Shown piece by piece: positions 54,257 through 63,674 of a stretch of 64,000 bases of DNA. The notes beneath the pieces are model-generated. The model was not told the origin of the DNA. It did no database searches and saw only the letters and a list, made by a program, of their open reading frames with translations. This DNA comes from Burkholderiaceae bacterium (GTDB lineage: Bacteria; Pseudomonadota; Gammaproteobacteria; Burkholderiales; Burkholderiaceae_E). Position 1 is the first letter of the stretch. Each line of letters starts with the position of its first letter. The DNA is taken from assembly GCA_023954045.1 (NCBI GenBank), contig JAMLIR010000016.1:1-64000 (forward strand). Reading direction: 5' to 3'. A program made the position numbers and the translations under genes.

Positions 54257-55209
54257 CCGGTGGATCCGCGCCGGAACCGGCGGCCGCGCTGCCGGCGACG
54301 CTGCGCTTCATCGAGCGCGACTGGCTCTCGTCGAACCAGGTCGTCGGTTTCGACGGACGCGACGCGATCGTCGTCGACACCGGCTACGCCAAGCACGCCT
54401 CGCTCACCGTCGCGCTGGTCCGGCGCGTACTCGACGCGTACGCCGCCGAGACGGGCGGCAGCGTCCGGCTTGCCGGAATCGTCAACACGCACCTGCATTC
54501 CGATCACTGCGGCGGCAACCAGGCGCTCGCCCGCGCCTTCGAATGCCCGATCACCGTGCCGGCGGCGAGCAGCGCCGACGTCGCGGCCTGGGACGAGGCC
54601 GCGCTGACGCACTCGGCCACCGGACAGCGCTGCGAACGATTCCGGCATGCGGCCACGCTCGCCCCTGGCGAAACGCTGCGGCTGGGCGGCCTCGACTGGC
54701 GAGTCCTGGCAGCGCCGGGCCACGACCCGAAGAGCCTGGTGTTCCACTGCGAAAGCGAGGGGCTGCTGGTGTCGGCCGACGCGCTGTGGGAGCAGGGGTT
54801 CGGCGTCATCTTCCCCGAACTCGACGGCCAGTCGGGCTTCGACGAGCAGCGGTCGGTCCTCGAACTGATCGCCCGGCTGCCGGTGCGCCTGGTGCTTCCC
54901 GGGCACGGCCGCGCGTTCGCGGACGTGCGCGGCGCGCTCGATCGCGCGTTCACGCGCCTGGAAGCGATGCGCTCCGACCCGCGGCGCCACGCGCGGCACG
55001 CGCTGAAGGTGCTGGTGAAGTTCCTGCTGCTCGACCTGGAGCGGGTCGAGGCGGCACGGCTGGCCGAACTGCTGCGCCGCGCGACCGTCATGCAGCGCAC
55101 CGCCGGGCTGATCGGCATGGAGTTCGGCGACGCGCTGGCCTGGGCGGCCGACGAGCTGGTCGCGCAAGGCCAGTTGCGCCGCGAAGGCGCCTGGCTGCTG
55201 AACGGCTGA
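54253..55209 (+). CDS. MBL-fold metallo-hydrolase
   Basis: 318 residues. Metallo-beta-lactamase fold with THLHSDHCGG (His80, His82, Asp84, His85) as the metal site, a third-ligand His in AAPGHDPKSLVF, Asp in VSADALWEQG, and a final GHGRAF. The C-terminal 100 residues are a helical winged-helix-like domain (HALKVLVKFLLLDLERVEAARLAELL) as in LACTB2-like/GloB-related hydrolases. Possible thioester or phosphodiester substrate. ATGA overlap with DUF1289. Confidence 0.88.
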   Translation: MTGGSAPEPAAALPATLRFIERDWLSSNQVVGFDGRDAIVVDTGYAKHASLTVALVRRVLDAYAAETGGSVRLAGIVNTHLHSDHCGGNQALARAFECPITVPAASSADVAAWDEAALTHSATGQRCERFRHAATLAPGETLRLGGLDWRVLAAPGHDPKSLVFHCESEGLLVSADALWEQGFGVIFPELDGQSGFDEQRSVLELIARLPVRLVLPGHGRAFADVRGALDRAFTRLEAMRSDPRRHARHALKVLVKFLLLDLERVEAARLAELLRRATVMQRTAGLIGMEFGDALAWAADELVAQGQLRREGAWLLNG

Positions 55210-55214
55210 TCGAT

Positions 55215-55234
55215 CCGGGCGCGGCCGCGCCCGG
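55215..55234. terminator. 20-bp GC palindrome between convergent genes
   Basis: A perfect palindrome of C and G only, with centre at 55224/55225, in the 31-base gap between the MBL gene and the gamma-carbonic anhydrase gene. As RNA it would form an 8-bp stem with a 4-base loop in either direction. No U-tract, so bidirectional termination is plausible but not assured. Confidence 0.4.
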
Positions 55235-55240
55235 TCGCGA

Positions 55241-55846
55241 CTAGCGGTCGGTGCGAGTCCCGCCGAACGACCAGTTGGTCCGCGCGCGCGCCGGCTCGAC
55301 TGCCGACAGCGGCGCAGTCGGTGCGAGCCCTGCGAGGCAGCGTTTCGCGAGCTCGACGTAGAGCGCCGTGCCTTCGCGCTTCCAGGCGATGTCCGCGTCC
55401 GCGAGCGGCCGCAGGACCTTTGCCGGCACCCCGGCGACCAGGACGCGCGGCGGGATCGACATGCCGACCTTGACGAACGACATCGCGGCCACGATCGCCT
55501 GCTCGCCGACCACGGCCTGGTCCATCACGACCGCGCCGATCCCCACCATCGCGTCTCGGGCGACGCGCGCGCAGTGGATCACGGCGCCGTGCCCGATGTG
55601 GCTCTCCTCCTCCATCACGCAGTCGAGGTCGGGCCGCGAGTGCACGACGCAGTTGTCCTGCACGTTCGAATTGCGCTCGAGCACGATGCGGCCGAAATCG
55701 CCCCGCAGCACGGCGCCGGCGCCGACGTAGCAGCCGGGACCGACGATCACGTCGCCGATCAGGACCGCCGACGGATGGACGAAGGCGGCCGGGTCGATCA
55801 CCGGAACGACGCCTTCGAAGGCATATACGGCTGGAGCGACGGACAA
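55241..55846 (-). CDS. Gamma-carbonic anhydrase family protein (PaaY/YrdA-like)
   Basis: 201 residues from a TTG at 55844-55846, chosen because AGGAGG lies 6 bases upstream. Left-handed beta-helix of hexapeptide repeats (VHPSAVLIGDVIVGPGCYVGAGAVLRGDFGRIVLERNSNVQDNCVVHS). Zinc-binding His residues are seen in VVHS and SHIGHGAVIHC. PaaY is a thioesterase in phenylacetate catabolism; others are carbonic anhydrase-like. Strictly, the catalytic role is open. Confidence 0.85.
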   Translation of the reverse strand: MSVAPAVYAFEGVVPVIDPAAFVHPSAVLIGDVIVGPGCYVGAGAVLRGDFGRIVLERNSNVQDNCVVHSRPDLDCVMEEESHIGHGAVIHCARVARDAMVGIGAVVMDQAVVGEQAIVAAMSFVKVGMSIPPRVLVAGVPAKVLRPLADADIAWKREGTALYVELAKRCLAGLAPTAPLSAVEPARARTNWSFGGTRTDR

Positions 55847-56021
55847 GGGGCACCTCCTGTTCCCCCGGATGCTAGCACCGCCGCCGGTGTGCATCGCCGG
55901 CGCAACACTCGGCCGCCGCCGGACGCATCCGCCCGAGCGCTCCTCCGTCGGGATGCGCCACCCGTCGGGCGCGGGCCGCGGCCGTTCCCGGCGGTGCACC
56001 CGCGCCGCTACGCTGGCGGCG

Positions 56022-57215
56022 ATGACTTCCCTGTTCGACCTGCGCACGATCTTCCTGGTGGGGGCCTGCACGACCGCGCTGGGCGCGATGGCCTTCGTGG
56101 GCCTGGCGCACATGTACCGGCCCGCAGCGGCGGCGATGCATCGCTACGCGCTGGCGCTGGTGTGCATGACCGTCGGGCTGACCCTGCTCGCGCTGCGCGG
56201 TGCCGGCCTGCCAGACGGGCTGAGCTACGTGGGCATGAACTGGCTGGTGTCGGTCGGCGTCGCGCTGACGGCCGACGCAACGCTGCGCCTGTTCGGGCGC
56301 GCGCAGCCGGCCTGGCTCTTCGGCGCCGAGGCGACCGCCCTCGCGTTGCTGTGGGGCTGGCTGGGCAGCGATCCCGACGGCGTCGCCGAGCGGGTCCTCG
56401 CGACCTCGGCGATCCAGTCGTTCGCGGCCGCCGCCTGCGTGTACGCGATCCGGCGCTCCGATGCGTACGGCCGACAGCCCTACGTGCGCACCCTGGCGAC
56501 CTTCTTCGCCGGATATGCGACGGTCCACGTATTGCGGGGTGTCGCCGCGTCGCTCGGCCTCGGGTCCGCCGCCGCAGGCGTGTTCGAGCCGAGCCTGGCG
56601 CAGGTCGGGTTCGGCCTGCTGTTCGCACTCAGTCCGATCGGGCTCGCGATGATCGTGCAGATGATGCTGCACGCGCGCATCTCGGGCGAGCTTCACCGGC
56701 GCGCCACCACCGACGAGCTGACCGGCCTGCACTCGCGCCGGCACTTCTTCGAGCTGTCGCGCGAGCGGCTGCGCGGTCGCCCCGCCGCCGGTGCGGTTCA
56801 CCACCTGCTGATGATCGACCTGGACCACTTCAAGTCGGTCAACGATCGCTTCGGCCACTCGGTCGGCGACCGCGCGCTGCGGCACGCCGCGCGCGTGCTG
56901 AAGAAGGCGCTGAAGAGCTCCGGCGTGCTCGGCCGCTACGGCGGCGAGGAATTCTGCGCGCTGATCCGCAGCACCAGCCTCGCCGACGCGAACCGCACGA
57001 TCGACGAGTTGCGCCGCGCGCTGGAGGCGGCACCGATGCGTGCGGGCGCCGCGACGATCGTCCTCACCGCCAGCATCGGCGCGGTGCCGGTCGACGATGC
57101 CGAATCGCTCGAGCGCGTGCTCGTGCACGCCGATCACTGCGTCTACCAGGCCAAGACCGAAGGGCGCAACCGCGTCGTGCGCTTCGGCGAAATGCTGGCC
57201 GAGCCGGCCGTCTGA
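56022..57215 (+). CDS. Membrane-bound diguanylate cyclase (GGDEF)
   Basis: 397 residues from the ATG at 56022-56024. About six N-terminal transmembrane helices without a recognised sensor domain, then a GGDEF domain (about 235-390): ATTDELTGLHSRRHF, MIDLDHFKSVNDRFGHSVGDRALR, and the active-site loop YGGEEF, a functional variant. Makes c-di-GMP. No RxxD inhibitory site is visible just before the loop. The product should be active in the cytoplasm. Divergent from the gamma-CA gene across 175 bases. Confidence 0.9.
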   Translation: MTSLFDLRTIFLVGACTTALGAMAFVGLAHMYRPAAAAMHRYALALVCMTVGLTLLALRGAGLPDGLSYVGMNWLVSVGVALTADATLRLFGRAQPAWLFGAEATALALLWGWLGSDPDGVAERVLATSAIQSFAAAACVYAIRRSDAYGRQPYVRTLATFFAGYATVHVLRGVAASLGLGSAAAGVFEPSLAQVGFGLLFALSPIGLAMIVQMMLHARISGELHRRATTDELTGLHSRRHFFELSRERLRGRPAAGAVHHLLMIDLDHFKSVNDRFGHSVGDRALRHAARVLKKALKSSGVLGRYGGEEFCALIRSTSLADANRTIDELRRALEAAPMRAGAATIVLTASIGAVPVDDAESLERVLVHADHCVYQAKTEGRNRVVRFGEMLAEPAV

Positions 57216-57234
57216 GCGACGCCGTCGCGCCTCG

Positions 57235-58182
57235 TCAGCGCCGCCTGCGCCCGGCCGCCCCGGCGCCGCCGCCCGGCACCCTGCGCGCGAGTTCGCGCTC
57301 CATGTCGGCCACCAGCGCCTGCGCTTCGGCGCCCTCCGGAATCGGCCGCCCCGAGTCGCGCCAGGCCACCGCGTCCTTGAAGCCGTGCAGCTGCGCGCGC
57401 CGGCGAAACCACATTCCTTCCGGGTTGTGCCGGGTGATGCCGTCGAAGACGGTCGCGAACATCTGCGCCTGCTCGAGCCCCATCGACTCGAGCACCTGGT
57501 TGACGACCAGCTTGTGCATCATCAGGTGACCGCGCGGCACGCCGGCGATGCGCTCGGCGAGCGCGCGCACGGCCTCGTCGAGTTGCGCTGCGGGCACCGC
57601 GTCGGTGGCGAGCCCCCACTCCTTCGCCGTCCGGCCGTCGATCGTGTCGCCGGTGAACATCATCCGCTTGGCGCGCATCGGCCCGAGCCGGAAGGTCCAC
57701 ATCGCGGTCGTCGGGCATCCCCAGACGCGCGTCGGCATATAGCCGATCCGCGCGTCGTCGGCCATCACCAGCAGGTCGCAGCACAGCGCGATGTCGCTGC
57801 CGCCGGCGACCGCGTGGCCGTGCACCTGCGCGATCGTCGGCTTGTAGCTGTGCCACAGGCTCATGAAGTCCTCGGTGAAGCGCTTCATGGTCCGGTAGTC
57901 GAGCATCGGGTCCCACGGCGTCGACTCCTGCTGGCACGGATGGTCGACGACGCCTTCGCCGAACGCCTGCAGGTCGTAGCCGGCGCAAAATGCGCGGCCT
58001 GCCCCGGCGAGCACGATCACGTGGACCTGGTCGTCGTCGTTGGCGAGCGCCACCGCGCGCCGGATCTCGCCGGGCATCCGCTCGTCGATCGCGTTCAGGC
58101 GCTCGGGCCGGTTCAGCGTGATCCGGGCGATGCGCGGATTGGCGCGGTCGCGCGCGTATTTCAGCGTCTGGAAGCGGGGCAT
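57235..58182 (-). CDS. Enoyl-CoA hydratase/isomerase family protein
   Basis: 315 residues, longer than a standard crotonase because of an insertion after the first oxyanion loop (GYDLQAFGEGVVDHPCQQESTPWD) and a Gly/Arg-rich C-terminal tail. Oxyanion motifs: GRAFCAGYDLQ and HGHAVAGGSDIALCCDLLV. The usual second Glu lies in a changed context (GYMPTRVWGCPTTAM), so hydratase chemistry is uncertain. Next to a CoA ligase and an ABC importer, it may act on an aromatic or long-chain acyl-CoA. Confidence 0.85.
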   Translation of the reverse strand: MPRFQTLKYARDRANPRIARITLNRPERLNAIDERMPGEIRRAVALANDDDQVHVIVLAGAGRAFCAGYDLQAFGEGVVDHPCQQESTPWDPMLDYRTMKRFTEDFMSLWHSYKPTIAQVHGHAVAGGSDIALCCDLLVMADDARIGYMPTRVWGCPTTAMWTFRLGPMRAKRMMFTGDTIDGRTAKEWGLATDAVPAAQLDEAVRALAERIAGVPRGHLMMHKLVVNQVLESMGLEQAQMFATVFDGITRHNPEGMWFRRRAQLHGFKDAVAWRDSGRPIPEGAEAQALVADMERELARRVPGGGAGAAGRRRR

Positions 58183-58228
58183 CGTCTCCTCCGGGATCGA
58201 TGCGCCAGTGTAGCGGCGCGCGCGGCGC

Positions 58229-59488
58229 TCACTCGTACTTGCGCGCGTCCTCGATCACCTTGCCGTCGTTCGGCAGGCTGCCCGGCTCGACCAGCGCGAT
58301 CTCGCCGCGCAGCTTGGTGACCTCGCGCACCGCGTCGGCGAGCTGCGCCGACAGCGCCTGCGCGCCGCCGGCCGCGGCGAGCTTCGCGGCGTCGACTTCG
58401 CACTTCAGCGTCATGCGGTCGTTGGCCATCTCGCCCTCGACGACCAGCCGCGCGCGCCCGACCTGCGGGACGCGCCGGACGACCTCGGCGACCTGCCCGG
58501 GGTGGACGAACATCCCGCGCACCTTGGTCGTCTGGTCGGCGCGGCCGAGCCAGCCGCGGATGCGCACGTTGGTGCGACCGCACGGCGAGATGCCGGGCAG
58601 GACCGCCGACAGGTCGCCGGTGCCGAAGCGGATCATCGGGTACTCGGGATTGAAGCTGGTGACGACGATCTCGCCGACCTCGCCGTCGGGAACCGGCTCG
58701 CCGGTTCCCGGGCGCACGATCTCGAGGATCAGGTCCTCGTCGAGGATCATCCCCTCCATCGCGCTCGACTCGTAGGCGACCAGCCCGAGGTCGGCGGTGC
58801 CGTACCACTGCAGCACCGTCTCGATGCCCTGCTGGTGGAACCACGAACGCAGGCTCGGCGGCAGCGCTTCGGCCGCCAGCAGCGCGCGCTTCAGCGTCGA
58901 GATGTCCAGCGCGAGCTCGCGCGCCTTCTCGACGATGATGCGCAGGAACGAAGGCGTGCCTGCGTACGCGTCGGGCCGGAAGCGCCGGATCAGTTCGATC
59001 TGCTGCTCGGTCTGGCCGATGCCCGCCGGGATCACCGCGCACCCGAGCTTTCGGGCGGCGCCGTCGACCATCCAGGCACCCGGCGTCAGGTGGTAGCCGA
59101 AGCAGTTCTGCACGATGTGCCCGGGGCGGATGCCGGCCGCGTACAGCGCGCGGGCCGCGCGCCACGGATCGTCGCGCGCGCCCTCGGGATCGAAGATCGG
59201 CCCGGGCGACATGTACAGGCGTCCCAGCCGGCCGGGCTCGACCGTGCACAGGCCGCCGAAAGGCGGGTCCTGCTCCTGCAACGCCTTCAGGTCGCCCTTG
59301 CGCAGCACCGGCAGTTGCGCGAGCACCTTGCGCGAGCTCACCGCGCGCGGGTCGACGCCGGCGAGCAGCCTCGCCCAGCCGCGCGACTTCGCGATCGCGT
59401 GCTCGACCAGGCCGGGAAGCCGCGCCATCAGCGCCCCTTCGCGCGCCTCGGCGGGACGGGTTTCGAGGCTGTCGTACCAGGCCGACAT
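58229..59488 (-). CDS. Phenylacetate-CoA ligase-family adenylate-forming enzyme
   Basis: 419 residues. ANL-superfamily enzyme of the PaaK/coenzyme F390 synthetase type: N-terminal LPVLRKGDLKALQEQDPPFGGL, GFSYHLTPG-like NCFGYHLTPGAWMVDGAARKLG, AGTPSFLRIIVEKA, QWYGTADLGLVAYESSA, GEIVVTSFNPEYPMIRFGTGDLS, and GRADQTTKVRGMFVHPGQV. It activates a carboxylic acid as acyl-CoA. 4 bases from the livF-like gene. The YGTADLGLVA motif suggests an aryl/fatty acid rather than phenylacetate itself. Confidence 0.87.
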   Translation of the reverse strand: MSAWYDSLETRPAEAREGALMARLPGLVEHAIAKSRGWARLLAGVDPRAVSSRKVLAQLPVLRKGDLKALQEQDPPFGGLCTVEPGRLGRLYMSPGPIFDPEGARDDPWRAARALYAAGIRPGHIVQNCFGYHLTPGAWMVDGAARKLGCAVIPAGIGQTEQQIELIRRFRPDAYAGTPSFLRIIVEKARELALDISTLKRALLAAEALPPSLRSWFHQQGIETVLQWYGTADLGLVAYESSAMEGMILDEDLILEIVRPGTGEPVPDGEVGEIVVTSFNPEYPMIRFGTGDLSAVLPGISPCGRTNVRIRGWLGRADQTTKVRGMFVHPGQVAEVVRRVPQVGRARLVVEGEMANDRMTLKCEVDAAKLAAAGGAQALSAQLADAVREVTKLRGEIALVEPGSLPNDGKVIEDARKYE

Positions 59489-59492
59489 CGGT

Positions 59493-60347
<855 letters not shown>

Positions 60348-60373
60348 GCGTGCTGCTCCGCTGCTTTCCGGGA

Positions 60374-60402
60374 CCCCCCTCTTCGCGGGGCGAAGAGGGG
60401 GG
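60374..60402 (-). terminator. Strong intercistronic hairpin between the binding-protein gene and livF
   Basis: A perfect 12-bp stem (60374-60385 with 60391-60402) closed by a 5-base loop, made of CCCCCCTCTTCG and its complement. It sits 13 bases after the binding-protein stop on the minus strand and 26 before the livF start. No U-tract follows, so it is better read as an mRNA 3'-end stabiliser or partial terminator that sets a high ratio of binding protein to ATPase. Confidence 0.65.
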
Positions 60403-60415
60403 GTGCGCAGGCTGC

Positions 60416-61657
60416 TTACCAGCCGAGCCACTCGGGCTTGCGCGGGATGTCCGCCTCGCCGGCCTTCGAGATCGACTGCTGGCCGCCCTTGGAGTTGGCG
60501 CGATAGATGAACACCTTGGTCGTGCCGCGGTGATCTTCGGCCGTCCAGGTCGACGGGATGCAGACGCCCTGCAGTTCCGCCGGGACGTGGTCCTTGAACT
60601 GCTCCATCGCGGCCTTGATGTTCGGGCCGGTCACCCCGCCCTTCATCTTGGACGCACCGACCATCGCGTCACGCATGAAGAAGGCCGAGCAGATGCCGCG
60701 CATGTAGTGGACGGGCCGGTACTCGTTGCCGGTCGGATCGGAGATCTTCGAGATCTCGCGCACCGTCTTCATGCCCGGCGCGTCGGACTTCCAGTCGGCG
60801 GCGCCGACCACGAACATCACTCCGTCGGCCGCATCGCCCGCGCCGCGCAGCGCGTTCTCGTCCATGCCCCAGACGTTGGCCAGGTACTGGGTCTTGACGC
60901 CCACCGTCTCGCACGACTTCAGCAGCGAGATCGTCGACCCGCCGGTGTTGGCGAGGAAGGCGTACTGGGCGCCGGATTCCTTCAGGCTCAGGCACTGGGC
61001 CTTGAAGTCGCCGGGCTTCAGCGAGTACTGGATCGACGGCATCACCTCGAAGCCGAGCTCGGTCGCGTAGGCGGCGCAGCCCGCCTTCGGCGCGTTCGGG
61101 TACGGGTGGTTGTCGCCCAGGTGGACGAACTTGGGCTTGTCGATCTTCTTCGACTTCGCGTCCCCCGCCGCCCACTGCACCAGCGCGCGGCAACCGTCGG
61201 GGTACGACGGGCCGTAGAAGAAGTTGTACGGCGCGGGCTTGGTGCCCTTCGGGCCCTTGCCCTGCGGATCGGTCAGGTGGCCGGAGTACGACGCCGAGTA
61301 GTTCGGAATCTTGTCCTCCGCCTGGAAGCCGACCAGCGCCTCGGTGTCGGCCGTGCCCCAGCCCTGGATCGTGACCGCCTTGTCGGTGCCGACCCACTTC
61401 TTGTAGGTGGCGATCGCGCGCGGCGCGTTGTAGCTGTAGTCGACGGTTTCGAACTTCAGCGGCCGGCCGGCGATGCCGCCGTTCTTGTTGATCCAGGCCA
61501 TCGCGTCGGCCACGCCCTGGCCGTAGGGCTTGCCGACGTCCGAGGTCGGCCCGGTGAAGTCGACCAGATGGCCGACGAAGATCGGGTCGGCCGCCGAGGC
61601 GGGGCCTGCGCCGAGCACGAGCGCCGCGGCTGCGGCGGCGAATACGGTGGTCTTCAT
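60416..61657 (-). CDS. ABC transporter substrate-binding protein, LivK/peripla_BP_6 family
   Basis: 413 residues. A Sec signal peptide (MKTTVFAAAAAALVLGAGPASAA) with cut near residue 22 sends it to the periplasm. Then a type I periplasmic-binding fold: VGHLVDFTGPTSDVGKPYGQGVADAMAWINKNGGIAGRPL, WGTADTEALVGFQAEDKIPNYSAS. Related proteins bind aromatic acids, amides or urea as well as branched-chain amino acids; the adjacent CoA ligases favour a carboxylic acid. Confidence 0.9.
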   Translation of the reverse strand: MKTTVFAAAAAALVLGAGPASAADPIFVGHLVDFTGPTSDVGKPYGQGVADAMAWINKNGGIAGRPLKFETVDYSYNAPRAIATYKKWVGTDKAVTIQGWGTADTEALVGFQAEDKIPNYSASYSGHLTDPQGKGPKGTKPAPYNFFYGPSYPDGCRALVQWAAGDAKSKKIDKPKFVHLGDNHPYPNAPKAGCAAYATELGFEVMPSIQYSLKPGDFKAQCLSLKESGAQYAFLANTGGSTISLLKSCETVGVKTQYLANVWGMDENALRGAGDAADGVMFVVGAADWKSDAPGMKTVREISKISDPTGNEYRPVHYMRGICSAFFMRDAMVGASKMKGGVTGPNIKAAMEQFKDHVPAELQGVCIPSTWTAEDHRGTTKVFIYRANSKGGQQSISKAGEADIPRKPEWLGW

Positions 61658-61679
61658 CTTCAGTTTCCTCCTTTGGACG

Positions 61680-62765
61680 CTAGTACGAGAACGGATAGAG
61701 CTTCCAGTACGCCTTGATCATCTTCCAGCGATGCGCGAGCCCGTCGGGTTCGAACATCAGGAACAGCACGATCGCCAGGCCGATCGCGCCTTCCTTCAGG
61801 AAGGCGATGCCTTCGGTGAGCGCCGGGAAGTAGCTCCCCGCCGCCTGCGAGAAGACCTGCACGGTCTCGGGCAACAGCACCATGAACGCCGTGCCCATCA
61901 GCGTCCCCATCACGCTGCCCATGCCCCCGATGATGATCATTCCGAGGAACTGGATCGACAGCAGGATCGTGAACGACTCGGCCGACACGAAGCTCAGGTA
62001 GTGGCCGAACAGCGCGCCGCCCACGCCCGCGTAGAAGGCCGCGATCCCGAAGGACAGCACCCGGTACTTGGTCAGGTTGATGCCCATGATCTCGGCCGAC
62101 AGGTAGTGGTCGCGCACTGCCACGAACGCGCGCCCGTCGCGGCTGCGCAGCAGGTTCGCGCCGACCAGGTACAGCACGACCAGCCAGGCCAGCACCACGT
62201 AGAAGTACTGCCGGTCGCCGGAGATCTGCCAGCCGAAGAGGCTGAACGGCTGCGCGATCGTGCCGGACGAGCCGCCGGTGAACCAGTTGGCGCGGGCGAA
62301 GAAGTCCTCGAGGATGAACTGCGCAGCGAAGGTCGCGATCGCCAGGTACAGGCCCTTGATCCGGGCGGCCGGGATGCCGAACAGCATGCCGACGAGCGTG
62401 GTCATCAGGCCGGCCAGCGGGATCGCCCAGAACACCGGCACGCCCCACCGGTTGTTCAGCCACGCCGACGCGAACGCGCCGAAGCCGAAGAAGGCCGCGT
62501 GGCCCAGCGAGATCTGTCCGGTGAACCCGACCAGGATGTTCAGGCCGAGTGCCGCGATCCCGTAGTAGCCGATCTGGATCAGCAGGTTCAGCTGGTAGGC
62601 GCTCAGCAGCTCGGTGCCGCCGATCTTCGACGGCGCCAGGCACAGCAGCAGCACCGCCGCGATCGCGAACGCCCGCGAGGCCGGCGTCGGGAAGATCGTC
62701 GTGTCCCTGCCGTAGCTGGTCTTGAACTGGCCGCAGGGGACCAGGGCCGAGGAGGTCGTCGCCAT
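61680..62765 (-). CDS. livM: Branched-chain amino acid-type ABC permease
   Basis: 361 residues with about ten membrane helices. LivM hallmarks: GYYGIAALGLNILVGFTGQISLGHAAFFGFGAF, RIKGLYLAIATFAAQFILEDFF, and the EAA-like loop DHYLSAEIMGINLTKYRVLSFGIAAFYAGVGGALFGHYL. The C-terminus ends in KAYWKLYPFSY. 22 bases after it the binding-protein gene begins. Confidence 0.93.
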   Translation of the reverse strand: MATTSSALVPCGQFKTSYGRDTTIFPTPASRAFAIAAVLLLCLAPSKIGGTELLSAYQLNLLIQIGYYGIAALGLNILVGFTGQISLGHAAFFGFGAFASAWLNNRWGVPVFWAIPLAGLMTTLVGMLFGIPAARIKGLYLAIATFAAQFILEDFFARANWFTGGSSGTIAQPFSLFGWQISGDRQYFYVVLAWLVVLYLVGANLLRSRDGRAFVAVRDHYLSAEIMGINLTKYRVLSFGIAAFYAGVGGALFGHYLSFVSAESFTILLSIQFLGMIIIGGMGSVMGTLMGTAFMVLLPETVQVFSQAAGSYFPALTEGIAFLKEGAIGLAIVLFLMFEPDGLAHRWKMIKAYWKLYPFSY

Positions 62766-62769
62766 GCGT

Positions 62770-63663
62770 TCAGATCCTCTCGATCTGCTTCGTGCCGAAC
62801 AGGCCGTAGGGCTTGATCATCAGGATCACGATCAGCGCGTAGAACGGCGCCACCGTGTACAGGTTGCCCCAGTTCAGGTACTGGCTGTCGACGAACTCGG
62901 CCAGGTTCTCGAGCACCCCGATGATCAGCCCGCCGAGGATCGCGCCGACGATCGAGTCGAGTCCGCCGAGGATGACCGCCGGAAAGACCTTGATCCCGAA
63001 GAAGGACAGCGCCTGCGACACGCCGTTGACCATGCCGACCACGACGCCGGCCAGCGCCGAGACGACCGCCGAGATCGCCCAGGACGCGGCGAAGACGGTC
63101 TTGACCGAGATGCCCAGGCTCTGCGCGACCTGCTGGTTGAAGGCGGTGGCGCGCATCGCCAGGCCCATCCGCGAGAACTTGAAGAACCAGGCGAAGCCGG
63201 CCATGATCACCAGCGAGATCAGCATCGACATGATGTAGGGCGTCTGCACGTTCAGCCCCAGGATGTTCATCGACTTCGACGAGAACACCTCGGGGAACGG
63301 CGCGGTCCAGACGCCGAACATCCACTTCATCATCGCCTGGAAGAAGATCGACAGGCCGATCGTGACCATGATCACCGAGATGATCGGCTCGCCGATCATC
63401 GGCCTGAGCACCAGTACCTGCAGCAGCACCCCGAATGCGGTCATGAAGGCCAGCGTCAGCGGGAAGCCGAGCCAGAACGGCACCTTCATGCTGGTGAGCA
63501 GCCACCAGCAGGTCCAGGCCCCGATCAGCAGGAACTCGCCCTGCGCGAAGTTCACGATCTGCGTCGACTTGTAGATCAGCACGAAGCACATCGCGACGAC
63601 GCCGTACAGCGTCCCGATGATCACGCCGTTGACGAGCAGTTGGACAAGAAGGTCGGCGTTCAT
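62770..63663 (-). CDS. livH: Branched-chain amino acid-type ABC permease
   Basis: 297 residues with about eight membrane helices. LivH pattern: LLVNGVIIGTLYGVVAMCFVLIYKSTQIVNFAQGEFLLIGAW, and FNQQVAQSLGISVKTVFAASWAISAVVSALAG, then VILGGLDSIVGAILGGLIIGVLENLA. Partner of LivM. 4 bases separate the two, and 11 bases separate it from the ligase gene, so all belong to one operon. Confidence 0.93.
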   Translation of the reverse strand: MNADLLVQLLVNGVIIGTLYGVVAMCFVLIYKSTQIVNFAQGEFLLIGAWTCWWLLTSMKVPFWLGFPLTLAFMTAFGVLLQVLVLRPMIGEPIISVIMVTIGLSIFFQAMMKWMFGVWTAPFPEVFSSKSMNILGLNVQTPYIMSMLISLVIMAGFAWFFKFSRMGLAMRATAFNQQVAQSLGISVKTVFAASWAISAVVSALAGVVVGMVNGVSQALSFFGIKVFPAVILGGLDSIVGAILGGLIIGVLENLAEFVDSQYLNWGNLYTVAPFYALIVILMIKPYGLFGTKQIERI

Positions 63664-63674
63664 GGTTCCCCCTG

